Positions 1 to 8,059 of a stretch of 64,000 bases of DNA are shown one piece after another. Origin of the DNA: Leptospira hartskeerlii (GTDB lineage Bacteria > Spirochaetota > Leptospiria > Leptospirales > Leptospiraceae); the NCBI RefSeq assembly GCF_002811475.1, contig NZ_NPDL01000001.1, forward strand, positions 186,001 to 250,000, in the 5' to 3' direction. The position numbers and the translations under genes are program-made. The notes beneath the pieces were generated by a model. That model saw only the letters and a program-made list of their open reading frames with translations. It made no database searches and was not told the DNA's origin. The stretch's first letter is position 1; every line of letters starts with the position of its first letter.

Positions 1-529
1 GGAACTTTCTAGTAAAATCAAAATTACCTCGTATTACTTGGTAATTCTCGGCAATACCAGATAATCCAGCAACTCTCCAGGTATAAACTGCTTCTGATAA
101 TAGAGAACTTCTAACTATCCAAGGATCTATATTTCTTGAGAGTAATATATCGGCAATTTTATCAGATAATTTTTTTAGAATACAATTAGCCTTTTTTGGC
201 TCTCTTGCATCAGCTCTAGCAATGTATTTGTTTAATTCTGAAAGTAGCTCTAATGAAGTTTTAAATACATTATTAATATTGCTAATTCCTGCATTAGAGA
301 GGCTTGCTATGAGTCCTTGGTTATAATTAGAGTAAGTTACTGACAAACATTCCCAGGAATAACTATATATATACCAAATAGCATCTATAGCTTTTCTTTG
401 ATTTGGGGAATTATTAAATAACTTATCTATACCTGGTAATTCCTTCGAAAATTTAGGTAATACTTGTTTTTTGGTTATGGAACTTTTAGATCCATTTTTC
501 TTTCTTCCATTAGAAGTTGCTTTTATCAT
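1..529 (-). CDS. Unknown protein, partial (C-terminus beyond window)
   Basis: An open frame of 176 codons runs leftward from an ATG at 529 to the window edge without a stop. An AGGAA ribosome-binding site lies just upstream; a closer alternative ATG is followed at once by a stop, which fixes the start. The N-terminus is basic (MIKATSNGRKKNGSK), and the rest is mostly helical in character, with repeated Asn, Ile, Ser and Leu. I recognise no motif and no transmembrane segment. It lies downstream of the reverse transcriptase gene on the same strand, 555 bases away, so it may be its partner, but that is inference. The base composition is as AT-rich as its neighbours. Confidence 0.7.
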   Translation of the reverse strand, partial: MIKATSNGRKKNGSKSSITKKQVLPKFSKELPGIDKLFNNSPNQRKAIDAIWYIYSYSWECLSVTYSNYNQGLIASLSNAGISNINNVFKTSLELLSELNKYIARADAREPKKANCILKKLSDKIADILLSRNIDPWIVRSSLLSEAVYTWRVAGLSGIAENYQVIRGNFDFTRKF

Positions 530-1084
530 TTCTTCATTTCCTTTTTAGTTTATTTTCGAGTTATTGTTTAGGGAGGACTCCACTCGAACAAAAGGCATCC
601 CTATATTTTAAAGCTATCTTATCTTGAATTTCTTTTTTTCAAAGCCGTTCGGTCGATTCCGGGGTCAACAGTCAGGCTTCATTCATTTGATTGTTTATAT
701 GGTTTTTATTCTTATTTTACTTACTTTATTAATCTTTCTTATTATTATATTTTCTAAAACTTTTAATTTTAATCTTCAAAAAATTAGATTCTTGGCATAA
801 CCAAAGGCTCCAATTAGCCTACTCTTATTACAAATTCTGAGTTTTTATTTCCAACAAGGACCTTTCGAATCAGAGAAAGCATTGGTAGAATATTTTCTCC
901 GCTACCATTTCGAAATTTAATTCATTATATCAGTTAGTTCAATATTCATCCATTAACATATGAATTTATTAATATAATGATTAATTATTTAATCCTAAGT
1001 ATTAGACAGATCTTGCAAACAATACAACAACAACTGTCAAAAATATCAGTATTTCCTATCCATCACTTTAACTGTTTCAGTATA
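530..1084 (-). other. Non-coding gap with hairpin, between RT gene and next gene
   Basis: These 555 bases hold no convincing open frame on either strand. The part nearest the partial gene contains an inverted repeat, TTCGAGT at 555-561 and ACTCGAA at 582-588, with a 20-base loop. It sits in what would be the 5' leader of the partial gene. The stretch 640-680 is locally richer in G and C than the surrounding DNA. It could encode a structured RNA linked to the reverse transcriptase, but I could not find a typical group II intron domain V. Confidence 0.4.
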
Positions 1085-2506
1085 TCAGGTAATTACTACC
1101 TGCTTTTCCTCCCTTTTACTAGTACCTAATCCCATTCTATTTTCGTAATAGTGAATAACATCCCAGATTCTTTTTCTATCTGTTATATTGTTAAATAGTA
1201 ATGTTTTAAGTTCTAGTTTTACCTCTTCTAGTTTATTAGTTAGTATATTTGACTCATCTGAATATTGGTTTCGATATAGTTGAATAGAAGATTTAAACCT
1301 ATCTATCAGATAGAATATGTTAATATTCCTAACTGATACCGGTATTTCTTCTTGTTTATATTCTCTTAAATCTATTACTGAATCATCTTTATAAGTTGAG
1401 ATTGTTTCATAGAATATATTAAGATACTTCTCACATCTTTCTATAATCCTCATTTCATTAGGAGTAATTTGTATTCCTTTATCTGTTTTACTGATTGTGT
1501 AACCTAAGAAATGAATCTCATCTTTCTCTAAATCAAATAATAACTTCCTGATCTTATCAGAGATACCTAAGTTATACTTTTTTAAGTTTACAGTTACGAA
1601 TCTAAGGAGCTTAAATGTTTCCTCTTTTGATTTACTAAAGAAAATAATATCATCAGCGAATCGTACAAAAAGGATCTCTGGAAAATTATCTTTTACTGGT
1701 TTATCTAAAATTTCATGTAAGTAGATATTGGAGAGTAATGGTCCTAATACAGACCCTTGTGGTGTGCCTCGGGAGTTTTCTATAAACTGGTATTTTTCTA
1801 ACTTAGAAGATTTTAAAAACTCTTCTATATAGCTGAGAATCTCAGGACTCTTTACTTTTTCTTCTAGGATTCTAAGAAGTGGTTCATGATCAATTGAGTC
1901 GAAATACTTCTTAATATCGATTTTAATACAGTATTTGTAGTCCCCTGATTTTAAACCCTCTGAGAGCCATTCAAAAGCTTTCTGAGGCGATTTTCCAGGG
2001 CGATAGGCAAAACTATTAGAAAGGAATTCTGGCTCGTAAATTGGCTCCAGAATGCATTTGAGAAGGGTCTGGATAACCTTCTCTGTTGTAGAGAATATCC
2101 CTATTTTACGAGTCCTTGAAGGATCTGAAGGGTCTTTAACAAACTCAATTATCTTATAGGGAGAAGGAGAATATTTACCATTTTGAACCCTTTTGGAAAT
2201 AGCCCTACAAACTCGAATACCTTTTTTCATTCGATGGTATATATCTATTTCATCAAGTCCTCTGGAGGAATTTCTATTAAGTCGAATGAGTGCTTCCCCA
2301 ATCATATAAGGGGACACGAATTTTGATATTTCTAGATTAATATAGCCCTGAGTAGATAGCAGGGACTTAATTATAGATTGAACAGATTTTATACACTTTT
2401 CAGGATCATAGATATTTCTTATCTGATCTCTGAAAGTTGTAACTATTTTCGTTTTTTCTTCTATTGAATATTTTTTCAGCTTACGCTGTTTTATTTCATT
2501 AGCCAT
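1085..2506 (-). CDS. Reverse transcriptase, group-II-intron-like, no endonuclease domain
   Basis: The 473-residue protein carries the ordered RT blocks: RKIGIFSTTEKVIQ (about 130-145), SFAYRPGKSPQKAF (about 165-180), CIKIDIKKYFDSIDH (about 190-205), RGTPQGSVLGPLLSNIYL (about 245-262), the catalytic box VRFADDIIFF (FADD instead of the usual YADD), and FLGYTI. These fit the group II intron or group-II-like class. The remaining 130 residues are helical and show no HNH endonuclease and no clear maturase X domain. No intron RNA was recognised around it. It is therefore either a domesticated group-II-like RT, as in several phage-defence RTs, or a relic of an intron. It is flanked by non-coding stretches of 555 and 411 bases. 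Confidence 0.85.
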   Translation of the reverse strand: MANEIKQRKLKKYSIEEKTKIVTTFRDQIRNIYDPEKCIKSVQSIIKSLLSTQGYINLEISKFVSPYMIGEALIRLNRNSSRGLDEIDIYHRMKKGIRVCRAISKRVQNGKYSPSPYKIIEFVKDPSDPSRTRKIGIFSTTEKVIQTLLKCILEPIYEPEFLSNSFAYRPGKSPQKAFEWLSEGLKSGDYKYCIKIDIKKYFDSIDHEPLLRILEEKVKSPEILSYIEEFLKSSKLEKYQFIENSRGTPQGSVLGPLLSNIYLHEILDKPVKDNFPEILFVRFADDIIFFSKSKEETFKLLRFVTVNLKKYNLGISDKIRKLLFDLEKDEIHFLGYTISKTDKGIQITPNEMRIIERCEKYLNIFYETISTYKDDSVIDLREYKQEEIPVSVRNINIFYLIDRFKSSIQLYRNQYSDESNILTNKLEEVKLELKTLLFNNITDRKRIWDVIHYYENRMGLGTSKREEKQVVIT

Positions 2507-2917
2507 TTACCCCCGGAAATATACTGAGAACAACCTTCCACCGATTCATTACACATTTATCTGTTTCATTTCCTTCACTATACTCTGATAAAATTCTTGA
2601 AATATGAAAAATTCTGTCAAGCACTTTTGTAAATTTTGTTCAATGCACTTTATGAATACATTTATTATGTTTTTAGATTATTATATCACACTTTTTATAA
2701 ACAGGACTCCGAGATGAAGCAGAAGCAAGTAGAACAATCGTTCTTATTGTCAAAAAATAAGCCTCAACGTTTGTGAGAGAATGGAATAACAAAAATGTCA
2801 ACTTTTAGAAATTATTAAGAAAAGATTCAACTTTTCTGACGGTTTATGGATATAATACCTGCGTGGGGATAGGAATTTATCTTCATATATCTATAACATA
2901 ATATTAATGGATAAAAA
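2507..2917. other. Intergenic region between divergent RT and membrane-protein genes
   Basis: These 411 bases separate two divergently transcribed genes and must hold promoters for both. They are strongly AT-rich. The only open frame I noticed is a 20-codon run beginning near 2714, which I do not regard as a gene. A structured RNA upstream of the RT would lie here, but I see no long perfect hairpin. Confidence 0.35.
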
Positions 2918-3547
2918 ATGTTTGAATTGAATAATGTAATCGATGGTGTAACGGCAATTGCTACTTGTATTGGTGTAGGAATAGCTGGTATTGGATTAAA
3001 AACTTGGAAACAGCAGATTTTAGGGAACAAAAAATATGAAGTCTCTATAGAGACTTTAATAAAGCTAAAAATATTTATCAATACTGTAGGAAGATTTCGA
3101 GCACCTTTTATACCTGTTTCTGAAGCCATCGATTCTTATAAAACTAAGAAGGGTGAATCGCTCGATTTAATGGACAATAAAGAATTAAAATTAGCAAACA
3201 ATTACGCAATGGAATCGCGGTGGTTGAAAGTTATAGGAGCTTATGCTGATTTTGAAAGTTCATTTATAAAATTAGAAGTGATTTTTAACGAAGAAAGATT
3301 TAAAGAATCAATTGGTTTAGAAAAAATTACAAATATTCTATACAGGTTAACTGATGCCTGGCGGCAGCATGATTATTATCAAACTGAATTAGATAGAACT
3401 ACATCCCCGGATAAAAGGAATGAATTAGACCAAAAAATCGAAAAGGTAGAAGGAATCTTATACTCGCATATAGGAACGGAAATAGGCGAGGAATTGGAAA
3501 CCTACTATTCCAATGTTGCGAGAGAGTTTAAAGATCATATAAAATGA
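2918..3547 (+). CDS. Small membrane-anchored protein of unknown function
   Basis: The 209-residue product begins with a short acidic stretch followed by one hydrophobic segment (about residues 10-28, VTAIATCIGVGIAGIGL), then a basic turn and about 170 soluble, mainly helical residues. That layout, a single N-terminal anchor with a helical cytoplasmic body, is common in small proteins of defence islands, but no family is recognised. It is alone on its strand, with a strong bidirectional hairpin terminator just downstream. The gene is AT-rich like the neighbouring RT. Function unknown. Confidence 0.75.
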   Translation: MFELNNVIDGVTAIATCIGVGIAGIGLKTWKQQILGNKKYEVSIETLIKLKIFINTVGRFRAPFIPVSEAIDSYKTKKGESLDLMDNKELKLANNYAMESRWLKVIGAYADFESSFIKLEVIFNEERFKESIGLEKITNILYRLTDAWRQHDYYQTELDRTTSPDKRNELDQKIEKVEGILYSHIGTEIGEELETYYSNVAREFKDHIK

Positions 3548-3570
3548 TGTGAGATGATTTGTTAATTTGG

Positions 3571-3606
3571 GCAAGGGAAATAAGGATAGTCTGTGATTTC
3601 CCTTGC
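3571..3606. terminator. Bidirectional hairpin terminator
   Basis: GCAAGGGAAAT (3571-3581) and ATTTCCCTTGC (3596-3606) are perfect 11-base inverted arms with a 14-base loop. They lie between two convergent genes ending at 3547 and 3622, and a T-rich tract follows on the plus strand. Confidence 0.75.
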
Positions 3607-3621
3607 TTACTTGTTTTTACC

Positions 3622-4140
3622 CTATTTGTTTAGTATATAACTACTGAACTCAATAGCTTCTCTAAACAAATTCTCCTTCCAGCTTTCATCTTCTACTATA
3701 GGATTTTCTATCTGAAATACTTCAGTCCATGGTAACTCAAGTATATCTTTAAACTTTATTTCAGATTTTTCATAGGCATTTGAGAAAACTACACATATAC
3801 AATTATAAAGATTCAACTTCGCCTCATTAATTAAAGCTAAGATATCTTGCAGTATAATATGAGAGGAAAGAATGGCTATTTCAGGTTTTACTCCAGCCTC
3901 AGTCCGGTTAAATATTTCTGATGCATTTTTGAATCTTTTATTTATCTCCTGCCAGCTTCGTCCAAGGACAAAAATATTTTCATAGTTTTTAAGACTAGAT
4001 TTTAAGCTAATATCATGAATATAACCTGTTGACAACCTTTCGTAAGATTTACCTGCTATTATTTCTAAAAAATATTTCTGAAAAGTAGTTTTACCAACAT
4101 CTCCGTTTCCTACTAAGATATAACAATATTTTCTTTTCAT
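3622..4140 (-). CDS. P-loop NTPase-like protein
   Basis: The 172-residue protein opens with CYILVGNGDVGKTTF, a clear Walker A motif (GNGDVGKTT) after a hydrophobic strand, as in small P-loop GTPases or ATPases. A second hydrophobic strand (EIAILSSHIIL, about residues 87-98) and a third (LYNCICVVFSN) could carry the Walker B and base-binding elements, but no canonical DxxG or NKxD motif is visible. The protein is short for a kinase or GTPase. It stands alone, convergent with the upstream membrane-protein gene. Nucleotide binding is likely; the role is unknown. Confidence 0.7.
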   Translation of the reverse strand: MKRKYCYILVGNGDVGKTTFQKYFLEIIAGKSYERLSTGYIHDISLKSSLKNYENIFVLGRSWQEINKRFKNASEIFNRTEAGVKPEIAILSSHIILQDILALINEAKLNLYNCICVVFSNAYEKSEIKFKDILELPWTEVFQIENPIVEDESWKENLFREAIEFSSYILNK

Positions 4141-4327
4141 AATGTGATAACCTCCTTTTTATGATCTTTATCGAATAGTCGAATAATTCTTTCTTCTGGC
4201 AACTATTTGATAAGAATCTATTAGTCTGTTGATATTTAAAATTGGGACATAACGATTTTTAATTTTCACATTTATTTTATAAGATTTCGTTGATAGCATA
4301 ATGGATTGAAAATAAATTATTCCACTA

Positions 4328-5041
4328 ATGTGTTCCCGCGTTGCTCAGTCTAATCGATGGTCAAAAGCTCAACCCTTTCTTTTTGCTAAGCCAGGTAAGG
4401 ATACTAAAAGCAGGTATAATATTACGCTTACTGATAAGGCCGATATTATTTTAAAACCGGGTATTGATTACACAGTCGAGGATGCTACATTCTGGCTTAT
4501 AAATGAAGGTTCTAAAAGCTTTAAGTATGCTATGCAGTATTCTACCTTTAATGCTAAAAGTGAAACTATCTTCGAACTTAAATCCTTTAAGAGTAAAATC
4601 TATAATCAACGTTGTATAATTCCAGTTGATGCTTTTTACGAATCTAAGGGACCCTCGGGAAATAAACAACCTTACGTTTTTCGGTTAAAGGATAAGCAAC
4701 CCTTTGGTTTTGCTGGTGTTTTTTCGAAATGGTTAAATCCTGATATCGGTTCTGAGATTGTTACCTTTGCTATTATTACCACGGAAGCTAATGAACTAGT
4801 AGCTAAGTATCACGAAAAAAAGCGTATGCCGGTTATTCTTCCTCCGGAAAGCTACGAATCCTGGTTAGATGAAAAATTATCCCATAAGGAAGATATCTCC
4901 CTATTTTTCCAGACATACCCTGCGTCTGAAATGGAAGTCTTTCCTGTTTCTAAGCAAGTTATTAGCACTAAAAACCGGATCTTTGATGAAGAATGCTTAA
5001 AAGAAGTATATCTAGAAGAAAATTCCCCTGAACTTTTCTGA
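4328..5041 (+). CDS. yedK: SRAP-domain protein, YedK/HMCES type
   Basis: The 237-residue protein matches the SOS-response-associated peptidase family, which crosslinks to and shields abasic sites in single-stranded DNA. The initiator Met is followed directly by the catalytic cysteine (MCSR). Other family motifs are FNAKSET near residue 74, RCIIPVDAFYE near residue 100, and HEKKRMPVIL with the conserved His near residue 162. These motifs fix the start. The umuDC genes follow within 50 bases on the same strand, matching the common clustering of this gene with translesion polymerases. No strong ribosome-binding site is visible. It is in AT-rich accessory DNA. Confidence 0.92.
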   Translation: MCSRVAQSNRWSKAQPFLFAKPGKDTKSRYNITLTDKADIILKPGIDYTVEDATFWLINEGSKSFKYAMQYSTFNAKSETIFELKSFKSKIYNQRCIIPVDAFYESKGPSGNKQPYVFRLKDKQPFGFAGVFSKWLNPDIGSEIVTFAIITTEANELVAKYHEKKRMPVILPPESYESWLDEKLSHKEDISLFFQTYPASEMEVFPVSKQVISTKNRIFDEECLKEVYLEENSPELF

Positions 5042-5053
5042 AGTACTTGATCC

Positions 5054-5080
5054 AAACGGATATATGCTATATATCCGTTT
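5054..5080 (+). promoter_or_regulatory. Perfect palindrome upstream of umuD, possible LexA-type operator
   Basis: Two 12-base arms, AAACGGATATAT at 5054-5065 and its exact complement at 5069-5080, flank a 3-base centre. The palindrome lies between the SRAP stop (5041) and the umuD start (5083). Its position in front of an SOS mutagenesis gene suggests a repressor operator; it could instead act as a hairpin after the SRAP gene. I cannot match it to a known LexA box. Confidence 0.5.
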
Positions 5081-5082
5081 AC

Positions 5083-5502
5083 ATGAGTCAAGCTCAAATT
5101 AAAATAGAAAGATCCACTGTTAAAATTCCTTTATTACGGACACGTTTAACAGCAGGTTTTCCAAAACCTTCTGATGATTATTTTCAGAAACGATTGGACC
5201 CAAAAGATTTGTTGGAAATAAACCCGGCTACTACGTTTTATATGCGAATTTCCGGAGATACGTGGAATGAATATGGGATATTCGACGGAGATCATGTAGT
5301 AATCGACCGCTCTATCCCTCCTAGTAACGGAAAGATAGCTGTAGTTACGTATGCAGGTAACTTTACTCTTCGTCGGATCGGTAAAATAGGAGACCGGTTT
5401 TGTTTCCTTGTTAAAGACCAGAATTCAAATCTAATTCCTATCGAACCAGACAGTGAAGTAGAGATATGGGGGATCATTTCCTTTGGAATCCACAGATTCT
5501 AA
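5083..5502 (+). CDS. umuD: UmuD-like protein with degenerate catalytic dyad
   Basis: The protein has the S24/LexA-like fold of UmuD, the regulatory subunit of DNA polymerase V. With the ATG at 5083 (139 residues), numbering matches E. coli UmuD: Ala24-Gly25 in LTAGFP sits at the self-cleavage site. However, the nucleophile position 60 is Thr (SGDTW instead of SGDSM) and position 97 is Arg (FTLRRI instead of the VKKL-type Lys). Both residues of the Ser/Lys dyad are thus replaced. In the family the dyad is needed for RecA-stimulated self-cleavage, so this copy is probably uncleavable or works differently. A TTG start at 5047 is possible but would run through the palindrome. The 3' end overlaps umuC by 20 bases. 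Confidence 0.88.
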   Translation: MSQAQIKIERSTVKIPLLRTRLTAGFPKPSDDYFQKRLDPKDLLEINPATTFYMRISGDTWNEYGIFDGDHVVIDRSIPPSNGKIAVVTYAGNFTLRRIGKIGDRFCFLVKDQNSNLIPIEPDSEVEIWGIISFGIHRF

Positions 5503-6781
5503 GAAGGACCGGATCTTTGCTTTAGTCGATGTAAACAACTTCTATGTATCTTGTGAGCGACTCTTTAGACCAGATTTGAAGGGGAAAGCTGTTGTAGTCA
5601 TGTCCAACAATGATGGATGTGCTGTATCTAGAAGTGAGGAAGCTAAAGCCCTTGGAATAAGAATGGGGATGCCAGTCTTCCAAGCGAGAGATCTTTTAAA
5701 CGGAAAAGAACTAATAACTCTTTCTAGTAACTATACGGTTTATGGAGATCTATCTTTGCGTTTCCAGGAAGTATTGGAAACATTTTGTCCGGATGTTGAG
5801 CCTTATTCGATCGATGAATCTTTTCTCGAATTAACTTCTATTACACGAGCGAAGGTTGATCTTATTGCATATGGAAAGGAAATAAAGTCTCGTGTAGAGC
5901 AATGGTTAGGTCTTCCTGTCTGCGTAGGTCTTGGTTCCACAAAGACATTAGCGAAGGTGGCTAATTATCTCGCTAAAGAAAATAAGGAAAGAGAAGGAGT
6001 CTTTTTCATTGGCACTGGAGAGAACACTAAGACTGTATTATCAAATGTTCCGGTGTCCGAAATTTGGGGAATAGGTCCTGCTTATCAAGGTTTACTTGCT
6101 TCAATTGGAGTAAGGAACGCTTGGGAATTTAGTCAGCTACGGAAAGATTGGATTCGAAAGAATATGACTGTAGTTGGACTCCGAACAGCATATGAACTAA
6201 CTGGTTACGCTTGCTATGAAATAGAAAACCTTCCTCAAACTAAAAAAGAAATCGTTGTGGCAAGGGCTTATGGAGAAAGAATTCAAGATTTAGAATCTCT
6301 GATAGAGGCTACTTGCACCTACCTTACCCGAGCAGTCGAAAAGCTCTGGAAAGAAGACAGGTATGCGAGAACTCTAACAATATACATTCGCACAGATCCA
6401 TTTAAGACCGATGAAAAACAATATTCTCAAGCCGTTAGAGTAGAAATCCCTGTTGCCACGAGGAGTCTCTTTGAGCTGCAAGATTATTGTATACAATCTT
6501 TAAAACAAATATATCGCCCAGATGTTTTGTATAAGAAATCAGGAGTAATGCTTTCTGATCTCGTAAGTGAAGATCAGATACAAAATGATTTATTTTATAC
6601 CGAATCTAATGACCGGCTTACAGAAGCTGTTGTTGGCATTAACAAGCTATTCTATTCTGGGAAAATCAGAACAGCCATTACAGGCTTTGGAAAAAGAAAT
6701 TGGCGAATGAGACGAGGGACAATTTCTCCTTATTTCACTTCAAACTGGAAAGACATACCTGTAATCTCTGTGAATTCGTAG
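5483..6781 (+). CDS. umuC: Y-family DNA polymerase V catalytic subunit, UmuC
   Basis: The 432-residue protein has the UmuC-type layout. The palm begins with FALVDVNNFYVSCERLFRP, whose first Asp binds metal, followed by VVVMSNNDGCAVSRSEEAK and the second catalytic box YSIDESFLEL (about residues 110-120). A helix-hairpin-helix region follows (WGIGPAYQGLL, about 192-202), then the little-finger and C-terminal UmuC extension. It performs error-prone translesion synthesis, normally together with processed UmuD. The start is a TTG inside the end of umuD, implying translational coupling. It is full length with no frameshift. Because the neighbouring UmuD lacks its catalytic dyad, how this polymerase is activated is open. 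Confidence 0.93.
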   Translation: MESTDSKKDRIFALVDVNNFYVSCERLFRPDLKGKAVVVMSNNDGCAVSRSEEAKALGIRMGMPVFQARDLLNGKELITLSSNYTVYGDLSLRFQEVLETFCPDVEPYSIDESFLELTSITRAKVDLIAYGKEIKSRVEQWLGLPVCVGLGSTKTLAKVANYLAKENKEREGVFFIGTGENTKTVLSNVPVSEIWGIGPAYQGLLASIGVRNAWEFSQLRKDWIRKNMTVVGLRTAYELTGYACYEIENLPQTKKEIVVARAYGERIQDLESLIEATCTYLTRAVEKLWKEDRYARTLTIYIRTDPFKTDEKQYSQAVRVEIPVATRSLFELQDYCIQSLKQIYRPDVLYKKSGVMLSDLVSEDQIQNDLFYTESNDRLTEAVVGINKLFYSGKIRTAITGFGKRNWRMRRGTISPYFTSNWKDIPVISVNS

Positions 6782-6785
6782 AACT

Positions 6786-7247
6786 CTAATTAGTTTGAAT
6801 TGAATTAGATTTTTCTGAAAGGTGAATCATTAGGCTATCTAATTGAAGTATCATACGATATACTCTCTCATTGTATGCAAAAGAGTATTTAGATATTTTA
6901 TTTGGATTCTCGCTGACAGCTATTCTATTGTATGTAAACTCTCTATCAAAAGATCGTAATGGCAAAAGAAAACCTTCAGGGTTTCCTACACCGTCGTTTA
7001 AACTAAGACCAACGTTATACTGGTCCCCATCGCAAAGTTTTAGTCCATTAAAGGCTACCTTCATATGAATGTGTTCGTCATGTCTAATCGGATCAAGACT
7101 GTCATAGTATTTCTTTAAGAGTTCACCATGTTTCAAAGAAAGCATCAAAAATGAACATTCTTGACCGAGATCTGGGTCAATACTTATAAAGCATTGAGCT
7201 TCTCGGACAAAAATACCAGAATGATTATGATAGCCGAAGATTTTCAT
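6786..7247 (-). CDS. Hypothetical protein
   Basis: This 153-residue soluble protein shows no signal peptide, membrane segment or motif that I recognise. It starts MKIFGYHNHSGIFVREAQ and has a beta-rich first half with two His-containing stretches (DEHIHMKVAF near residue 58), then a helical end. It is the last gene of a leftward cluster that begins with a lipoprotein at 9055 and includes an HD-domain protein, with only 21 bases between it and the HD gene. Shared transcription is therefore likely. It ends 4 bases from the convergent umuC. Function unknown. Confidence 0.6.
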   Translation of the reverse strand: MKIFGYHNHSGIFVREAQCFISIDPDLGQECSFLMLSLKHGELLKKYYDSLDPIRHDEHIHMKVAFNGLKLCDGDQYNVGLSLNDGVGNPEGFLLPLRSFDREFTYNRIAVSENPNKISKYSFAYNERVYRMILQLDSLMIHLSEKSNSIQTN

Positions 7248-7268
7248 TTTGAGAATTTGATAAACCTG

Positions 7269-7823
7269 CTAAAGTAAATTTAGAAATTCTTTATACGCAT
7301 TGTAGGAAAAAACGGATGTTTGTTCAAACAATGGATCTAATTGATTATAAGTTTCCCAGAATTCCTTACCAGTCATAAAAGAAACTATTTGTATTAAATC
7401 CCACTCTAAGTCTAAATCTCGAACTCCAGTCCAAATTCGATCAGCGATGGCAGCTATTAATTTCTCTATCGAATTGATTTCATCAGAAATACAGAAGTTA
7501 GCTATTTCTTCAGGCATTCCTATTAACAAAAGAAAATCACGCCCGGCAACTTCATGATATTTTCCTTCTATAGATAGCTCTTCTTGGAAAAATAATTTAC
7601 CTATATCATGAACAAAAATGCCGGATAGGAGTACATTTGAATTTAAAACCGCTCGAATCTCTTTAGGGAGTCCATCAACAATTTTAATAGAAACTGAAAG
7701 GGTAATTTCATGATGTTTAAGTAATCTTTCTGGTACTCCTAACTCTTTCTGAAAATGGTATAGGTTCTCTAGGGCTTCTTTAATACCCTCATTTAGTAGA
7801 TTGCCTTCGACAAGATCTAACAC
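7269..7823 (-). CDS. HD-domain phosphohydrolase-like protein
   Basis: The 184-residue protein carries HD-superfamily signatures. HHEITLSVSIKIVD (about residues 38-51) supplies the first His, and GIFVHDIGKLFF (about residues 69-80) is the HD metal-binding pair followed by the usual GK. A later helix (CISDEINSIEKLIAAIADRIW) could supply the distal Asp. HD proteins hydrolyse nucleotides or cyclic nucleotides; the substrate here cannot be told. The AT-rich leftward cluster links it with a lipoprotein, a 62-residue protein and a 153-residue protein. Confidence 0.72.
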   Translation of the reverse strand: MLDLVEGNLLNEGIKEALENLYHFQKELGVPERLLKHHEITLSVSIKIVDGLPKEIRAVLNSNVLLSGIFVHDIGKLFFQEELSIEGKYHEVAGRDFLLLIGMPEEIANFCISDEINSIEKLIAAIADRIWTGVRDLDLEWDLIQIVSFMTGKEFWETYNQLDPLFEQTSVFSYNAYKEFLNLL

Positions 7824-7865
7824 TAAGATTTAAATTTTCTATAAGGAGACTTATTCAACACAAAA

Positions 7866-8054
7866 TCAAACTTCAGTTTCTGATATCAAGGTAACACTGT
7901 GATATCGGTCTCCGTATTCTTGCTTAATAGAATTGACAGCAGACATCCATGAATCGGCGATCACTTCTTTCTTATTTTGTCTTATAAGATGATGATCTTT
8001 AGAATCTCGAAGCCCTACGCTGACTAAGTATCTTTTATCGCTAAAAAATCCCAT
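7866..8054 (-). CDS. Small hypothetical protein (62 aa)
   Basis: The 62-residue product MGFFSDKRYLVSVGL... is soluble, with a predicted strand-rich beginning and one helix (ADSWMSAVNSIKQEY). It starts 5 bases after the stop of the upstream lipoprotein gene, so the two are almost certainly cotranscribed. It shows no known motif. Small proteins of this shape are common in phage and plasmid regions, where they often go unnamed. Confidence 0.55.
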   Translation of the reverse strand: MGFFSDKRYLVSVGLRDSKDHHLIRQNKKEVIADSWMSAVNSIKQEYGDRYHSVTLISETEV

Positions 8055-8059
8055 GCTAT

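Noticed and set aside
630..690. Possible group II intron domain V near the RT
   Set aside because: The AAGCC/GGCTT pairing seen leftward lacks the catalytic triad, bulge and tetraloop spacing of domain V.
2827..3129. Leftward open frame of 100 codons opposite the membrane-anchored protein
   Set aside because: It lies antisense to the better-supported gene at 2918, lacks a convincing ribosome-binding site and reads as low-complexity hydrophobic sequence.
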